Source of the DNA: Welwitschia mirabilis
Taxonomy: Eukaryota > Gnetophyta > Gnetopsida > Welwitschiales
Direction: 5' to 3'
Length of the DNA: 64,000 nt
Assembly (NCBI GenBank): GCA_051453625.1
Contig: JBOZIK010000001.1
Coordinates: 92,160,750 to 92,224,749, forward strand
Positions within the stretch are counted from its first letter, which is position 1; the number at the start of each line of letters is the position of its first letter. Under the pieces are notes generated by a model. The model was not told the origin of the DNA and made no database searches. It saw nothing but the letters and a program-made list of their open reading frames with translations. Positions 21,986-34,660 of this stretch are shown here, piece after piece. The position numbers were made by a program, and so were the translations under genes.

Positions 21986-23460
21986 CAAATTGCCTCACAC
22001 AATAACTACAACAAAACTTAATGTCCTACTATTTCATCTAAGAAATGGCTAAATAGCAAGTTACCCTTACTACTAATACTAATCAACCTAGGAAAATTTT
22101 TCATGATTACCTCCAATAACAAAGCCTATGAACACCTTCTTACATAGTGCTATCACGTATAAACTAAAGGCTAGAATCCAAACCTTCTATGTTGAAACTC
22201 TTATCTTACTTCCATCAATTATATTCTGAGACCTCATACCTCCATTTGAAATAATTCTAGTATATCTTATCAATTGTCTTTTAGTACCCTAACACTCATG
22301 ATGCACTTAGGCTTATCCTATTTTTCGTTTCCTTTAAAGAAAAGATGAAGTCCTATCTATACACCCTAAAACCTTCTCCATTATAAATTGTATGTACTTG
22401 AGTAAAGGTTTCACCTTCAAATTCTTTTCTAATTAGAAGAAAAATGCCCTAAGAAAAGAAATCATGAACTTCTAATAGAAGAATCACAAAATTTTTTCCT
22501 AGATATTAGAATGATTTAAGAACCTTTTATTAAAATGTCCCCAACATGGTTTTGAGTTGGATAGGAAAATAAATTTCTTATACAATGGGTTGTTTACTAA
22601 TAATCATTAATTATTTAAGATGATGAGCTAAGGTAATTTTTTCAATATGCCCATGGATGAGATTTGAGAGTACTTAGAAAGGGTAGTTGAAACCTCAAAA
22701 AAGGGGAAAATTCTAATTAATCCTCAAGATCACATCTTCTAGTTAGGTTAACAAGTATTTTAAAGGTCTTCCAAAATTCCAAGATGAGTAATAAAATAGA
22801 AGAATTAATGAGGAAATTAGAATCATCAACCACCTCAAATTTACCCTCATCCATGGTTATTAAACCTAAGTATTTGATTTTTGATATTAACATCCATGAA
22901 ATTCGTGGATGCACCTCCATTCCTTTATTCAAATCACTATCAATGAGTAGGTAAATGTAGTAGGATAATAATGGAAAAATTCTAAGAATAATCATTACTC
23001 AAGTACTTATAACCCAGGTTCATGAAAATATCCCTATTTTTATTGAAAATAAGAAAATAATCCATAACAAAATTATCAGTTAAAAATTCATTCCCATCAT
23101 CTTCTCATATTTACGATTCATCATCAGACTTTTAAATAACTTCATCTAATCCCTTAAGAAAAATCCTTAATAAGTTCATGAAAACATAAACCCAAATAAA
23201 TCAAACTTAAATAAAGCATACACCAACTCTAACAAACCATCACCCACATTATTTTATTGATAAATTAAAGAGAAATAAGAAAACGTACCATGAGTAATTA
23301 ACCAAACTCAAAAGGAATTAGGTTTATAAAAGGGGTAGAACACTCAAAAGAAACTAAGTCTATACACCTTAAAAATAGAAAAAATTTAGAAAATACATGC
23401 ATAAAAAATAAGCTTAAGGACAAATTAAACACTATAGAAAACAAGAAAAATGATAAGAGT
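21986..23460 (+). pseudogene. gag: gag remnant of TE-4
   Basis: Weak at first. The clearest part is FKNLLLKCPQHGFELDRKINF followed by LYNGLF (about 22505-22600), then GNFFNMPMDEI and EYLERVVETSKKG (about 22630-22705). This is the Athila/Tat capsid C-terminal block. Stops sit at Gln and Trp positions. 22720-23460 is probably the gag-protease linker and is barely readable. Confidence 0.65.
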
Positions 23461-23529
23461 GAAGATCCATTGCCTATTTACAAAGACCCCTTATTTTTTT
23501 CGTAATAGCTTAGGAAGAACAACATGATA

Positions 23530-24180
23530 AAATAACAACTAGAGGTTGTAGAAATCTTCAAGGGAGTTTATAACATCCCCCTTATAGAAGCCATCAAACA
23601 GAGACCTTCTTATGCTAAATTCCTTAAGAACTTATGTACTATAAAAGGGCAAATCAATGTTAAGTATCAAGTCTTTTGAGCTCAACAAACAAGTGTGATT
23701 CTGCAAAACCAATTTCTATTGAAGTATAAGGACCTTGAATTCCCCAAAATTTCTATTACTATAGGTAAAAAACAACTTAACTAAGTCTTATTAGATTTAG
23801 GAGCTAGTGTAAACTTACTTTCCTATAGAATCTATAAGGAATTAGGCTTCAGATAACTTAAGAACATGAAACTCTAACTTCAATTAGTAGACATCTTTAT
23901 TAAAACACCATTAAAAGGCATTAACAATGTTATAGTTAGAGTTAGTAGTTGCTACTTCCTAGTATATTTTCTGGTTTTGGACATGGAAAATGCAATGAGC
24001 CAATCAATGTCTGTCATATTAGGAAGATCAGTTTTAGAAAACTTAAATGCCTTAATCAATTGCAAAAATGGACTAATGAATATTTCCTTTAGTAACATGA
24101 TCATAGAACTAAACATCTTTAATTTTATAAAGTTTTCTTCAAATGATAAAGGGATAGAATACATAGATAAGGTATAAATC
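23530..24180 (+). pseudogene. pol: Protease region of TE-4
   Basis: Starts with IPLIEAIKQRPSYAKFLKNL and CTIKGQIN (about 23575-23665). The active-site block is LLDLGASVNLLSYRIYKELG (about 23788-23848) with the catalytic Asp kept. The C-terminal flap reads MSVILGRSVLENLNALINCK (about 24009-24068), then NGLMNISFSNMIIELNIFNF. This I-L-G-R and NALINC-type text is typical of Athila/Tat proteases. It is one of the best-preserved coding blocks in the window; a 66-codon frame is open at 23977-24177. Confidence 0.88.
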
Positions 24181-24389
24181 CTTTTTTAGAATTAGAAATT
24201 CATTTTCCATGCTTCTGAAAATGATGAATCAGATGTCTCTCAAGAAGCATGCCTCATATCTTAAAACAAAGTTAACTTATAATTTTAACCCTTTTCTAAT
24301 GATCTAAAATATGCTTTATTAGGGGATAAATTTACCTTTCTAGTAGTCATAAATTCTTCTTTGACTTGGTCTAAAGAAGCTCAACTAAT

Positions 24390-25222
24390 TAAACTCTTAA
24401 GAAAGAATAAATAAAAAATAGGATGGAATCTCTTAGAAATTAGAGGCATTAACCTTAGTATTTGCATGCATCATATTTATTTTGAGGAAAATGCTAAGCC
24501 ATCTATTAAAGCATAACAAAGGATAAATACTACCTTAAGGAAGATAGTTAAAAGAATGATAATCAAACTTATCGATAATGGGATGATATACTCTATTTCA
24601 AATAGCAAGTGGGTAAGTCCAAATCAAGCTATAGTAAAGAAACTAGGAATTACCCTTATTCCTAATAAGCATGATGAGCTTATCCCTATCAAGCCTACTA
24701 TAAAAGGGAGGATGTACATTAATTATAGGAAATTAGATGCTACATTAAGAAAGGATCATTTTCCTCTTCCTTTCTTAGATTTAATTTTAGAACAACTTGT
24801 AGGACATCCATTTTACTATTTCTTAAATGGGGTATGTCGGTTATGATTAAATCAAAATTGCCCTAGAGGATTAAGACAAAAACACCTTTACTTACCCCTA
24901 TGAAACATTTACTTACAAATGAATGATCTTTGTTCTATGCAATAGACCTGCCACTTTTCAATGTTTCATGATTGGAATATTCTCCAACTTATTACATTAG
25001 ATGTCAAAATCTCTTTAGATGACTTCTTAGTTTATGAAACCTTTCTTAACCATTGTTTGAATAACCTAAAATGTGTTCTTAAGTGATGTATCAAAAAATG
25101 CTTTGCACTCAATTAGGAAAAATGTCGTTGTATGGTTAATTAATGCATAGTTTTAGGACATATCATCTCTAACGAAGAAATTTTGGTATATCTAGCTAAG
25201 ATCATTTTAAACACAAACCTAC
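24390..25222 (+). pseudogene. pol: Reverse transcriptase of TE-4, N-terminal part
   Basis: Open at 24556-24846: IKLIDNGMIYSISNSKWVSP, VKKLGITLIPNKHDELIP, MYINYRKLDATLRKDHFPLP, FLDLILEQLVGHPFYYFLNG. Past a frameshift the text continues through FHDWNILQ and LDDFLVYETF (about 25018-25047), in the active-site region, and then IVLGHIISNEEILVYLAKI. It stops at 25222, where TE-5 is inserted, and resumes at 38222. Confidence 0.9.
25218..25222 (+). repeat. Target site duplication of TE-5
   Basis: cctac here and cctat at 38217-38221, directly outside the LTR ends. The single mismatch is a C-to-T transition, as in the rest of the locus. Confidence 0.85.
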
Positions 25223-26475
25223 TATTACAGTGCATATTTGTGAAAATGTTACATCCTCAAATAAATCTTGAAAATTACCAATATATATATATATATATAT
25301 ATGTTACATAACACAACATACTAATATAAATGGGAGTAACTCAAATGTTGTAATTCCATTAAAGGCATAGGCAAAAAGAAAGAGAATTTATTTTAAAATG
25401 AAATACTTATGTAATCTCCAAGTAGAATAATAATAATGTAATGTAATCATGCAAATAAACACACTATGCAAATGAGATACATGTTCTATTCTAAATGCAA
25501 CATCTATTCAATTACCAAATCAAGTTGTCATGGAGATCGGTCCTTTATAATCTAGATTAGTCAAGAAAAGCCATCACTAGGCTAAGACTAATATAAGCTA
25601 TTAGATGCACTAAATAGAATATAAAACAATGCAAAGTTAATCTAGAAAACAAAATGCAATACATCTAAACTAATAATGTCAACCATAACAAAAGTTGAAC
25701 TTATGATCTATACATAGATGAAGCTATCATAGAATCAAAAGTAACATAATAAATGATATGAAAAGAAAAATAGAGTTTCAATTAAGTTGAACCAACATTT
25801 GTGTTACAAAGTAGTAGCACCTTAATGAAGCATACACAACCTGACACTAAGAAAGGCATCTCTCTGCAATAACAAGGGATGGACCTCTTACTCTTTGATC
25901 TCCTATCATAAGAATTTTTAGTACCAAAGAAGATAAATATTTAAGTTGAGGGTGAAGGAGATATTTATTATAAAATAGACTCTAAAAATAGCAAATAATA
26001 ACAGATGCAATAAAAATCCTAATAGTCATGTAAGAAGGTGCAAAACACATGGAAAAAGTTTAATGAAGTTTGGTGAAATATTAGTTTTAGGTATTATCCT
26101 ACTGGTTATCCAGATGTTACAAGAGATAATTCCACATCATACATGTTCCACATTAACTATCAGATTAATCTAGTAAGCGTCCTTATCAACATAAGTACTT
26201 TTGTCATCCATACAGTCATCTAAATAATAAGGTAAATGATATTCTTTATAAATATGTTTTTTGTATTGGATTAGTTTTTTTGATTATAGGATTACTACTT
26301 TAGATGAGAAGTATTATAATTTGATTTAAATGTAGTTAAATATAACAAAAATTGCATGATTTTGTGATATTTACCTTAATATTCATTATCATCAAAACTC
26401 AGCATAAACCTATCTAATGTCTTATAAAATTACTCAAAATACCCTATCAAATACATATAATTTGATAGTATAACA
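25223..26475 (-). repeat. 3' LTR of TE-5
   Basis: 1253 bp, aligning with 36974-38216. On the minus strand it begins TGTTATACTATCAA and ends CACTGTAATA (partner CACTACAACA). It includes a (TA)n tract at about 25280-25302. Shared text includes ctattctaaatgcaacat and gtcaacc. Confidence 0.9.
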
Positions 26476-26490
26476 TAATACCCTACTTAG
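26476..26490 (-). promoter_or_regulatory. Polypurine tract of TE-5
   Basis: Read on the minus strand: ctaagtagggtatta directly before the LTR start TGTTATAC. TE-10 has the better preserved gtagggggttg in the same position. Confidence 0.75.
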
Positions 26491-27807
26491 CTTTATTATT
26501 CTATGATAAAACCAGGCGAACAACCATGATTTTGGGCCAAATTAACTAGTAACAAATCAACTAAGAAACTGTGAAATAGAATAAAAGTAATCTCAGAACA
26601 CAATCTTAAAATGTAGAATAGAAATGTTAGAAACATTTAAATGTTTTACCTATCTAGTGTAAGTGACCTATTATCATCCTGGTAATCATTCAAATGATGA
26701 AGGAGACAACAGACTCAAAAATTATTCTTGAAAAAATAGAAGTCTATGAAAAATTTAAGAAAAAGATAGATATTAAAATGAATTAATATTAATATTTCCC
26801 CACTCCAATGTATAGCATATACTAAAAAATAATCATGTATAGTATAGATAAAATCCTCATTATGAAGTGTCAAAAATGATATATAAAAGATATGCATAAT
26901 ATCCCAATAATAAAGATGTACATCATGATGATACTCAGTAAATGATATATCTATATTAAAATCATGTTCTTATATAATCCACAGAGGGATGATGCATAAT
27001 ACAATATAGTAAACCACTTTTCTCATTATGATAAAATGCACTCCTGATTCAGAGTAGGCTCAAATGCAGGTAAAAAAGAAGGAGGGTGCTTAGGATCTGC
27101 AAGGGACCAATGATCAAGTGATGTCATGATGGAGTATGCTATCTCATATCCCTATACTCTAATTACCTTTAGGAGATTAATTATCATAATATGCTCAATA
27201 TGTAATATGTCCTATGCATATTAATCAACTACTCATCTATGTGCTATACTCTCCTCTCAACTATGAAGATACTCTGCTCAATTGTGGTGATGCCTCATTC
27301 TATCATCTCTCTAATGCTTTATGTCACCTCTGTCAGAAGAGCCTAAATATACTTAATAGTGATGTTAATCATAGATCTCTATACCTAAGGTCTTTCTACC
27401 TTTCCTGGTATTAGAATGTCCATAAGCTCAAGTACACTGAAGCATCTAAACATGGTTAAGAGGAAGTAAGGATATCCTAAAGTTTATAATTATCATGCCT
27501 TGATCATACTCTTATGTCTTCTTCAAATAAATTTTAGTAAATTCATTTGCTTCCTTTGCTTAAATACTATAGCATCTAGATATGCACAACCATAGAATGA
27601 CTATTATGGAATGAAGGGTTGATGTTATAAGTTAGTCTTCTATGAAGAATCTGATAGGCAAGTAATAACTGTATCCCCAGAAATCCTCACCTATTAGTAA
27701 TTAGATTAGCTAATATGTCTAACGCTACATTGTAAGCACAAAACTCCTCTATATAGCTAGCTGAATAGATATGTATACTCCTAATGCCATGTAAATTAGT
27801 AATAGTA

Positions 27808-28023
27808 GTAATGTCGCTCAAGAAAATAGATATCTCATGGCCACAAATGATAGCTATAATCATGTTNNNNNNNNNNNNNNNNNNNNNNNNNNNNNNNNNN
27901 NNNNNNNNNNNNNNNNNNNNNNNNNNNNNNNNNNNNNNNNNNNNNNNNNNNNNNNNNNNNNNNNNNAGTAATGTGCTTCAAAATAATTACTATCTCATGG
28001 CTATGAATGGAAGCTATGGTCAT
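27808..28023 (+). repeat. Imperfect tandem repeat across a 100-N gap
   Basis: The 60 bases before the gap (from agtaatgtcgctcaag to ataatcatgtt) and those after it (from agtaatgtgcttcaaa to atggtcatatt) are diverged copies of one unit. Both hold atctcatgg and agctat. The gap (27867-27966, exactly 100 N) probably hides further units. Confidence 0.75.
27867..27966. other. Assembly gap, 100 N
   Basis: Exactly 100 N between two diverged copies of a tandem unit. Confidence 0.98.
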
Positions 28024-30002
28024 ATTAACAAGTTAGTCATGAGCATTCAAATGCCTCTCTATATGTATAGTATTGTAAAACTCTCTGATCTCCAAGATGT
28101 AATATGTATCCTATGCATATATAATCCATTGGAGATATAAATCCATTAGTCTTTGATTTATCTCTAGCTTTAATTAACTCATGAAGTCTTCAAAATATTT
28201 CTCTACTCAAATAGAAACTATCTAAATTGAGAGAAACCAATCTTGATGAGGTGGAGGGTGGACTGGCTCTACCTGCTTAACATCTGATGGTATTAATGGA
28301 TCTTCCTTCTAATCTACTACCTTAGCCTCTACCTTGGCTTGCCTAATTAATCATAAACATAAAACACATCATGTAAGATCAAGTGGAGACAACTAAAATG
28401 TATCGCATAAACGCTTGAAATGATCTTATAAATTAGTTTTCAATGTGAAAAATCATAAAAATATGTTCCATCCTCTACCCCTTCTCCCCATCAAAAGAGT
28501 ATCATTATGTCCCATATTACCTAATTATGTGAAGAAAAATGTAAAACACCAGAAAAAGTTAAAATCTCTAAAACTGGTGGGCCCCATATAAGATCAAAAA
28601 AGCAAGTACTCAAATCAAAAATCTAATCTAGTAAAGTCATGGACCTCATGATACTAATCAATTTTCCCTAAAGGACCACTACGTTTTAACTTACTCTTTT
28701 TGAAAAATGAGTTTTAAAGTAAAATACCTAATTCTACCTTGTAAAATGCATAATTCGAGATATCTTGTAAAATAAGTAGTGAAAACTAGATCCATAAGTA
28801 CCAAGTTGAAGAGCATGAAAAATTAATGATATACATCAAAACTACATGTTAAAAGGCTTAAAAATGAGGGAAAAAAATTGAAATTAATGAGGGAAAGATA
28901 AACATATCTCATTGTAAAAAATTCATTATTCACAATCTAAAGTGCTAATCTAATGGGGGAAGTTCCAAAACATCAATAGAAATTAGAGTGACTATTTTCT
29001 CTTAAAGGAACAAATGAAAAAGACCAAGAAATAAAGAAAAATGGAGGATAAGAAACACAGTTACAATTTTATCACACTATCGTCCAGTTGTGTTGTCTAA
29101 ACAACAATCCTAAGATGACTCTTAAAAAAATATTAATTGTTGTCCTCCATGTCATCTAGATGACCTAAGAGATGATAACACTTTGAAAAGGTTTAAAAAA
29201 CTGAAAATGTTAGCAAAATAAGTTAGGCTTAGATATCAATGTAAAGGTATCAGATTTTATTAGAAAACTTAAAAAAAAGGGAATGGTGAAGAGTTATAAA
29301 AAGTGAGGATAATAATAAAATCTCAAAATAATTGAAAGAAAAAGTGATGAAGATGTACTAAATAAAGTAGAACTTGATAACAAAAAGTAAACAAATGTAC
29401 TTGAAATAAAAAATAACCATAAAAATATTTAGAACTCCAAAAAACCAAAAGAAATCTCATAAAAATTATGAAGAATTTATTAAGAATAAGAGAATATTAT
29501 CTAATTAAAATGATAAAATAAATTTAACTTTTTTATTAATAAAAATAACATAAATAAAATGAAAATAACATCAATAATACTACTAAATAATAAGGTCTTA
29601 AATGATGATGAAAAGATATGGAAATGACTTTGAAATAACAAGTCAAAGAATGAAAAAAAGATAGAATGAAAATAGATACTAAGACCATTAAAAAGATATT
29701 TTACCTACCCTAAATTCTAACTTAGCAAACCCTCTCAAAAAAAAATCATAAAGCCACTTAAGTAAAGATGCATCATAAAACATATTGACTCCATAAAGTT
29801 CCACTTGAAAAGGTAGTGATTATGATGACATCAAAGATTAAGTGCTTAAAATAATAAATGATAAGATCAAAAGCTACTCAAAAATGAACTCACCTACTCA
29901 CATCCTAAAATACACCTGAATCCTCAAAATTAAAATGATCCATGTAAGAATACTAAGAGTCTAGAAAATAAGAAATACCTATGATGATATTAGCAACACC
30001 AC

Positions 30003-30488
30003 TAATCCCATAGTCTCAAAGTTTTATTACTACTTTTCATGATGAGGGAAGTGTAGCCATAATTAGAGAAGTAAGACCTNNNNNNNNNNNNNNNNNNNNN
30101 NNNNNNNNNNNNNNNNNNNNNNNNNNNNNNNNNNNNNNNNNNNNNNNNNNNNNNNNNNNNNNNNNNNNNNNNNNNNNNNNNNNNNNNNNNNNNNNNNNNN
30201 NNNNNNNNNNNNNNNNNNNNNNNNNNNNNNNNNNNNNNNNNNNNNNNNNNNNNNNNNNNNNNNNNNNNNNNNNNNNNNNNNNNNNNNNNNNNNNNNNNNN
30301 NNNNNNNNNNNNNNNNNNNNNNNNNNNNNNNNNNNNNNNNNNNNNNNNNNNNNNNNNNNNNNNNNNNNNNNNNNNNNNNNNNNNNNNNNNNNNNNNNNNN
30401 NNNNNNNNNNNTAATCCCATAGTCTCAAAGTTTTATTACTACTTTTCATGATGAGGGAAGTGTAGCCATAATTAGAGAAGTAAGACCT
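30003..30488 (+). repeat. Exact 77-bp duplication flanking a 332-N gap
   Basis: 30003-30079 and 30412-30488 are identical over 77 bases (taatcccatagtctcaaag ... agaagtaagacct). The gap is 30080-30411. The same arrangement with the same length occurs at 62718-62971. This looks like two contigs that share a terminal k-mer and were scaffolded instead of merged. Confidence 0.9.
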
Positions 30489-30664
30489 ATGAAACATGGC
30501 CAACTTATCCCTCAGCGAATTTCCCATAGCTAGCAACACTATTAAAGGCTCCTTTCAGAAAAATTTACCCTAGTGTAGTAGGACAATATGGTGATCATGT
30601 ATTTAGCATAGATATAATATATCATGGTTATTATTCTTTCTTATTCCTCTTTCCTTCAACAACA

Positions 30665-30693
30665 CCCCACCCCCTCCCACTACCTCAATCCCC
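30665..30693 (-). other. G-rich run, possible G-quadruplex (minus strand)
   Basis: On the plus strand C runs of 4, 5, 3 and 4 lie at 30665-30668, 30670-30674, 30676-30678 and 30690-30693, with loops of 1, 1 and 11. The minus strand therefore has four G runs. It stands out in AT-rich DNA. The long third loop makes folding less certain. Confidence 0.5.
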
Positions 30694-31479
30694 AAGCCAA
30701 AACACACACATAAATAATTTCTACATAATCACACATTCAAAAAGATAAATATAAAGAGATGAGATAAAAGATAAAAAAGAACACACCTAAACAACCAAGG
30801 ACCTTACACCATTAGGAAAAAAAAACAAGAACCAAGGCATCTTCCTTAAAAGTGAAGTTCATAGAAAGATGAATGTCTTAAGATTAGGTAAATCCAATTT
30901 TGTCATTATAAAAATGCCTCATGTATAAATACTAGTCATGGAAACTTCATAAAGTAAACACATAAGTCAAGTTAAAGATGATCAAGTAATATCATAACAT
31001 ACACCAAATAAATAGGTTAAGATAGAATTCAGATAATGATAGGAAGGAATTCCTTGCCATCAAGGGGATCCTCCAAAACAGTTGCTTCTTTCATGTTCAA
31101 GATTGCATTGAAACATTTTTCATATATTTTCAACATTTTTTTATTAATTTTCTAAATCTCCTTAGTGTCTAAGTCAGAAATCTTAACAAAGATATTAAAT
31201 GTACTTTTATATAAGATAAGGACTTAACCATTTAGAGGTTAACTTCTTGTGTAAAAGATGTACTCTAGTCTTGTATAAATGAATAAGTTAACTGAGTTCA
31301 AACTTTTTATGAACTTTTTATCATGTTTGAACTTAGCTTGGGCTTTGTGAATGAGTTGATAATTTATAGCATGAGTACATTTATTATCTAACTAATTAAG
31401 TTAAACTAATCTATTTTTAATATTTTTATGAATATCTATAAGATCAAGTTAATGGGAAAAATGATGAGATTTATAACAT

Positions 31480-32460
31480 AAATCAACTAGTAAAATACAA
31501 ACTTTTCCATATACAAGTTCATAAGGCAAAAACTAAAAGAATTATGTCAAGTAGTATGATAGGCCCAAAGAAAATTGTTAAGCTTAGAAGCCTATTATTT
31601 CTTATTAATAGAGATAATTTTTCATAGCATTTTCTTTATTTTTCTATTTGCATTTTCAACTTGACCATTAATTTGTGGATAATAAGTACATGCTACTCTA
31701 TGTTCAATTATAATGGATAAAAGGAGTTTTTTAAAAAGTTGATTAATAAAATGAATTTCTTAACCACTAATGATAATTCTAGGAAAACCAAAAAATTGAA
31801 AAATGTAAGTTCTAACAAAATTACAAATAATTTGGGGATCATTCATAAAACTAAGAATAGCTTCAACTCATTTAGTAACATAATCAACAATCACTAAAAT
31901 GTAGTCCTTAATATTAGAAGGTAGTTTAGTACGGCCTATAAATTAATTTTATAATAATTAAAGGATTTACATTTAAGAATAGATTTAAGGAAAATATCAT
32001 GAGAACAACTAAGACTATGATAATGTTGACAAGCATCATACCTTCTAATAAAATTAAAAAAGTCTTATAAAATAATAGGATAGTAAAACCTAAAATGAAT
32101 AATTTTCATTATTGTTTTCTATGCACTAAAATAACCTCTATAAATACTACAATTTTAAAGATGAAAGATGTCTAATTTTTCCCATCTAGACACATATTTT
32201 CTCATGATTTAGTCTTAGCACCTATGATAAAGATGTGGCTTTATCCATTTATAATTACCTATTTTGTGGAGAAAAGATTCTTCTTGATTATGACTCTAAT
32301 GTTGTATTGTTTTTATGGTAACAAAATAATTAACTATGTTAGCATACTAAAGAGGATGATGAGTAGAAAATATGAAAAAAAAGTTGTTCATTTGGAAAAG
32401 AATCATCAATCATAGGTCATCAAGAGAAAAATAAAGATGTGATAAATGATCTACTACACT
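31480..32460 (-). pseudogene. pol: Integrase remnant of TE-5
   Basis: Read on the minus strand. The core block is FGFPRIIISG, then IHFINQLFKKLL (about 31795-31740). YYPQINGQVENANRKIKK follows (about 31690-31640), with the catalytic Glu kept and the second Asp replaced by Gly. The zinc-binding part upstream (32100-32000) and the first Asp region near 31930 are only partly readable because of stops. The C-terminal part runs into the spacer. Confidence 0.8.
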
Positions 32461-32465
32461 ATTAT

Positions 32466-32800
32466 GTTTTTCTACTTTATCAATGATGGTAAGATTAAAT
32501 ACTTGCATGAGGACATCCATCTAATGAGTTTAGCACTAGAGTCTTTTTTGATCATGATGTATCTAATAGCTACATGGTTAGTATAAACATTCATATAAAA
32601 GCCTAAAAGATAGTATTTAAACATATCAAGGCAAAATATTATGGATAACATTTCTTTCTCAATAGCAGTATAATTTGATTGAGCTTTAACAAAATTTTTA
32701 CTATGATAAGATATAACCTTAAAATCATTTTTATACTTTTTCCCAAGAACTCCACCCATGAAAATATTACTAGCATTACACATTAACTCAAAATCTTTTA
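32466..32800 (-). pseudogene. pol: RNase H remnant of TE-5
   Basis: A 103-codon open frame (32783-32472): MCNASNIFMGGVLGKK, VISYHSKNFVKAQSNY, TAIEKEMLSIIFCLDMFKYY, LGFYMNVYTNHVAIRYIM, DSSAKLIRWMSSCK. Order and spacing match Ty3/gypsy RNase H. Two catalytic Asp are Asn (MCNAS and YTNHVA); the Glu (EKEML) is kept. So the frame is open but the enzyme would be inactive. Confidence 0.9.
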
Positions 32801-32859
32801 TCTAATTGAGTCTCATTACAATAGGTGTAGAAGAGTTTTCATTTTTAAGTATTTTAAAA

Positions 32860-33640
32860 GCAAGCTGAAAAGATTCATTCCATTGAAATTTAGATTCTTT
32901 TTTAAGTAACAAGTAAATGGGTTTACAAATTTTTAGCATAATCCTAAATAAAGTGATGATGAGAATCACAATGACCAAGGAAAAATCAAACTTGTTCTAC
33001 ATTTGTTAGAGCAATTATATTTTTAATGACACTTAATTTTTTAGGGTCCATTCTAATTTCTTTACTAGAAATATGATGACTTAAGACAATTCCATTATCA
33101 AATAAAAAGAAACTCTTTTCCCAACTCAAATGTAGACCACTCTTAATACATCTGTTAAGAACTTTCTCTAATCTTTCTAAGATTTGTTCAGAGTTTTCAT
33201 CATAAATTGAGAAGTCTTCCATAAAAATTTTAATTGAATCCAAAAGATATTCATCATTTCATGTTAAAAAGTACTAGGAGAATTACTAAGTCCAAAAGGC
33301 ATGCATTTAAAGGTAAATGTTCTCAAAGATGAAGTAAAAGTTATTTTAGCATATTTCTTACTAGCGATATAAGCCTAGTTATAATCACTATATTAATCAA
33401 AAAAGAAATAAAATGCAAGTTCTTAAATTCTATCAAGTATCTAGTTAAGAAAAGATAAAGGATAATGGTCTTTATTTGTTACTTCATCTAACTTTCTAAA
33501 ATCAATACACATTCTTCACTTTCCATCTTTTTTAATCATTACCATCAAAGAACTAATTCACTCACTATTAGATATGGCATAAATAATTTTAGGATTCAGT
33601 AATTTAATTATTTCATTTTTACGACTTATTCAAGGGCTGG
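32860..33640 (-). pseudogene. pol: Reverse transcriptase remnant of TE-5
   Basis: From 33600 downward: IIYAISNSE, VMIKKDGK, RMCIDFRKLDEVTNKDHYPL, ASKKYAKITFTSSLRTFTFK, CMPFGLSNSPSTF. The 33243-32986 frame then gives IKIFMEDFSIYDENSEQILE, LNRCIKSGLHLSWEKS and GIVLSHHISSKEIRMDPKK. The paired catalytic Asp read E-D (FMED). Stops sit at Gln or Trp positions. A SFLG-type block near 32985 leads into the connection region. Confidence 0.88.
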
Positions 33641-34169
33641 ATTTAGTCTATATTAGGATTACCTAATAGATTTTGCATTATCTTTAAGGTAAATTTTATG
33701 TTAAATAATGAAAGTAGGAATGGCTTTTAAATCTTTATGGGTTTAAGCAAACATATTAAACTTAGTATTAAAAAGTGATATTAAAATTAATTCTTGTTAA
33801 GGGAAATATTATTATTTATTATCAATGATTTATTCTAATCATCACATAAAAAGACATATTTCAATCCACTAGGTAAAGGTTTTAGATTTAATTTCAAATT
33901 TTTAGTTTTTATTATTTTCTTATCAAAGTTGACTATCATCTCAAAATTTCGTATGAATGACTATTTGGATGACCTCCCTTAAAATATAAAATCTCAGTTA
34001 TTTTTAGTTGTTATACTTTTTTACATGTTGTAATTTTAGTTTCTTTAGTCTCCTAATCAAAACAGCCAATTCCTAAATGCTTATAGTTAAGTTCATCATC
34101 ATTGAAAGCTCTCAGGTTTTCTACTTTAAGTAGATTATCAAACAAGGTAGGTTTGTGAGTCATTAACCA
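33641..34169 (-). other. TE-5 linker between protease and reverse transcriptase
   Basis: About 530 bp. It is presumably the coding linker between the two domains, but it is too decayed for a continuous frame. No other feature seen. Confidence 0.45.
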
Positions 34170-34660
34170 TTTTTATTAAAGTGGATGATGTTGTAAAAAT
34201 AATGTTAGATTAATTTCTTCTTAAACATTCAACTCATCACCTAGGTATTTTTCAACAGTGTCAAAAACTCTAATGGTAAACTTTTTATTTTCTAAGTTAC
34301 ATTTCATCATTCCAATTCTCGTATCAATAATACAATGGGATATTGCACAAAATGCTCTATTTAAAAGTAGTGGATAACCTCTGTTATGCTCAACTTCAAT
34401 CAAAATCATATCTATTACATAAAATGCCTCCTCAATTTGGATTACCAAATCTTTAATTATTTCTAAAGATTTATTCTTGATGTATCCACCAATTCTAAGA
34501 TAATATATGTAGGCTTAATTATACTTCCCAAATTAAGTTGTTGACAAATGCATAAAGTAATAATGTTAACACTTGCTCCTATATTAATTAATTTCTTTTT
34601 CATTCTTTGATTTCCTTCTAATGTGACACTTACTGTTATTGACTTGGATTCTTAAATATT
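34170..34660 (-). pseudogene. pol: Protease remnant of TE-5
   Basis: LINIGASVNIITLCICQQLN (about 34600-34540) is the active-site block with the catalytic Asp changed to Asn. The 34448-34221 frame then gives MVIQIEEAFYVIDMI, HNRGYPLLLNRAFCAISHCI, IDTRIGMMKCNLENKK and FTIRVFDTVEKYL. This is the flap and C-terminal part typical of Athila/Tat proteases. Inactive. Confidence 0.85.

Larger units (their letters stand above)
26491..31479 (-). other. TE-5 spacer between integrase and 3' LTR
   Basis: About 5 kb without a coherent reading frame on either strand. It holds an imperfect tandem repeat across a 100-N gap (27808-28023), a 332-N gap with duplicated 77-bp flanks (30003-30488), a C-rich run (30665-30693) and short palindromes of the gtcatctagatgac type (29092-29105, 29151-29164). 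Athila/Tat elements often carry long post-integrase regions; I see no env-like protein here. Confidence 0.5.

Noticed and set aside
22717-22995. 92-codon minus-strand frame in TE-4
   Set aside because: Antisense to the decayed gag-protease linker. No domain is visible and neighbouring blocks are coded on the plus strand.
30003-30488. Biological tandem duplication of 77 bp
   Set aside because: Identical length and zero divergence at two unrelated gaps make an assembler overlap far more likely.
30037-30539. Minus-strand open frames of 127 and 158 codons
   Set aside because: Almost all residues are N-gap placeholders, so the frames are open only because of the gap.
26491-31479. Envelope-like gene in TE-5, which would make it an endogenous retrovirus-like element
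   Set aside because: No signal peptide, membrane segment or continuous frame could be read on either strand in this spacer.
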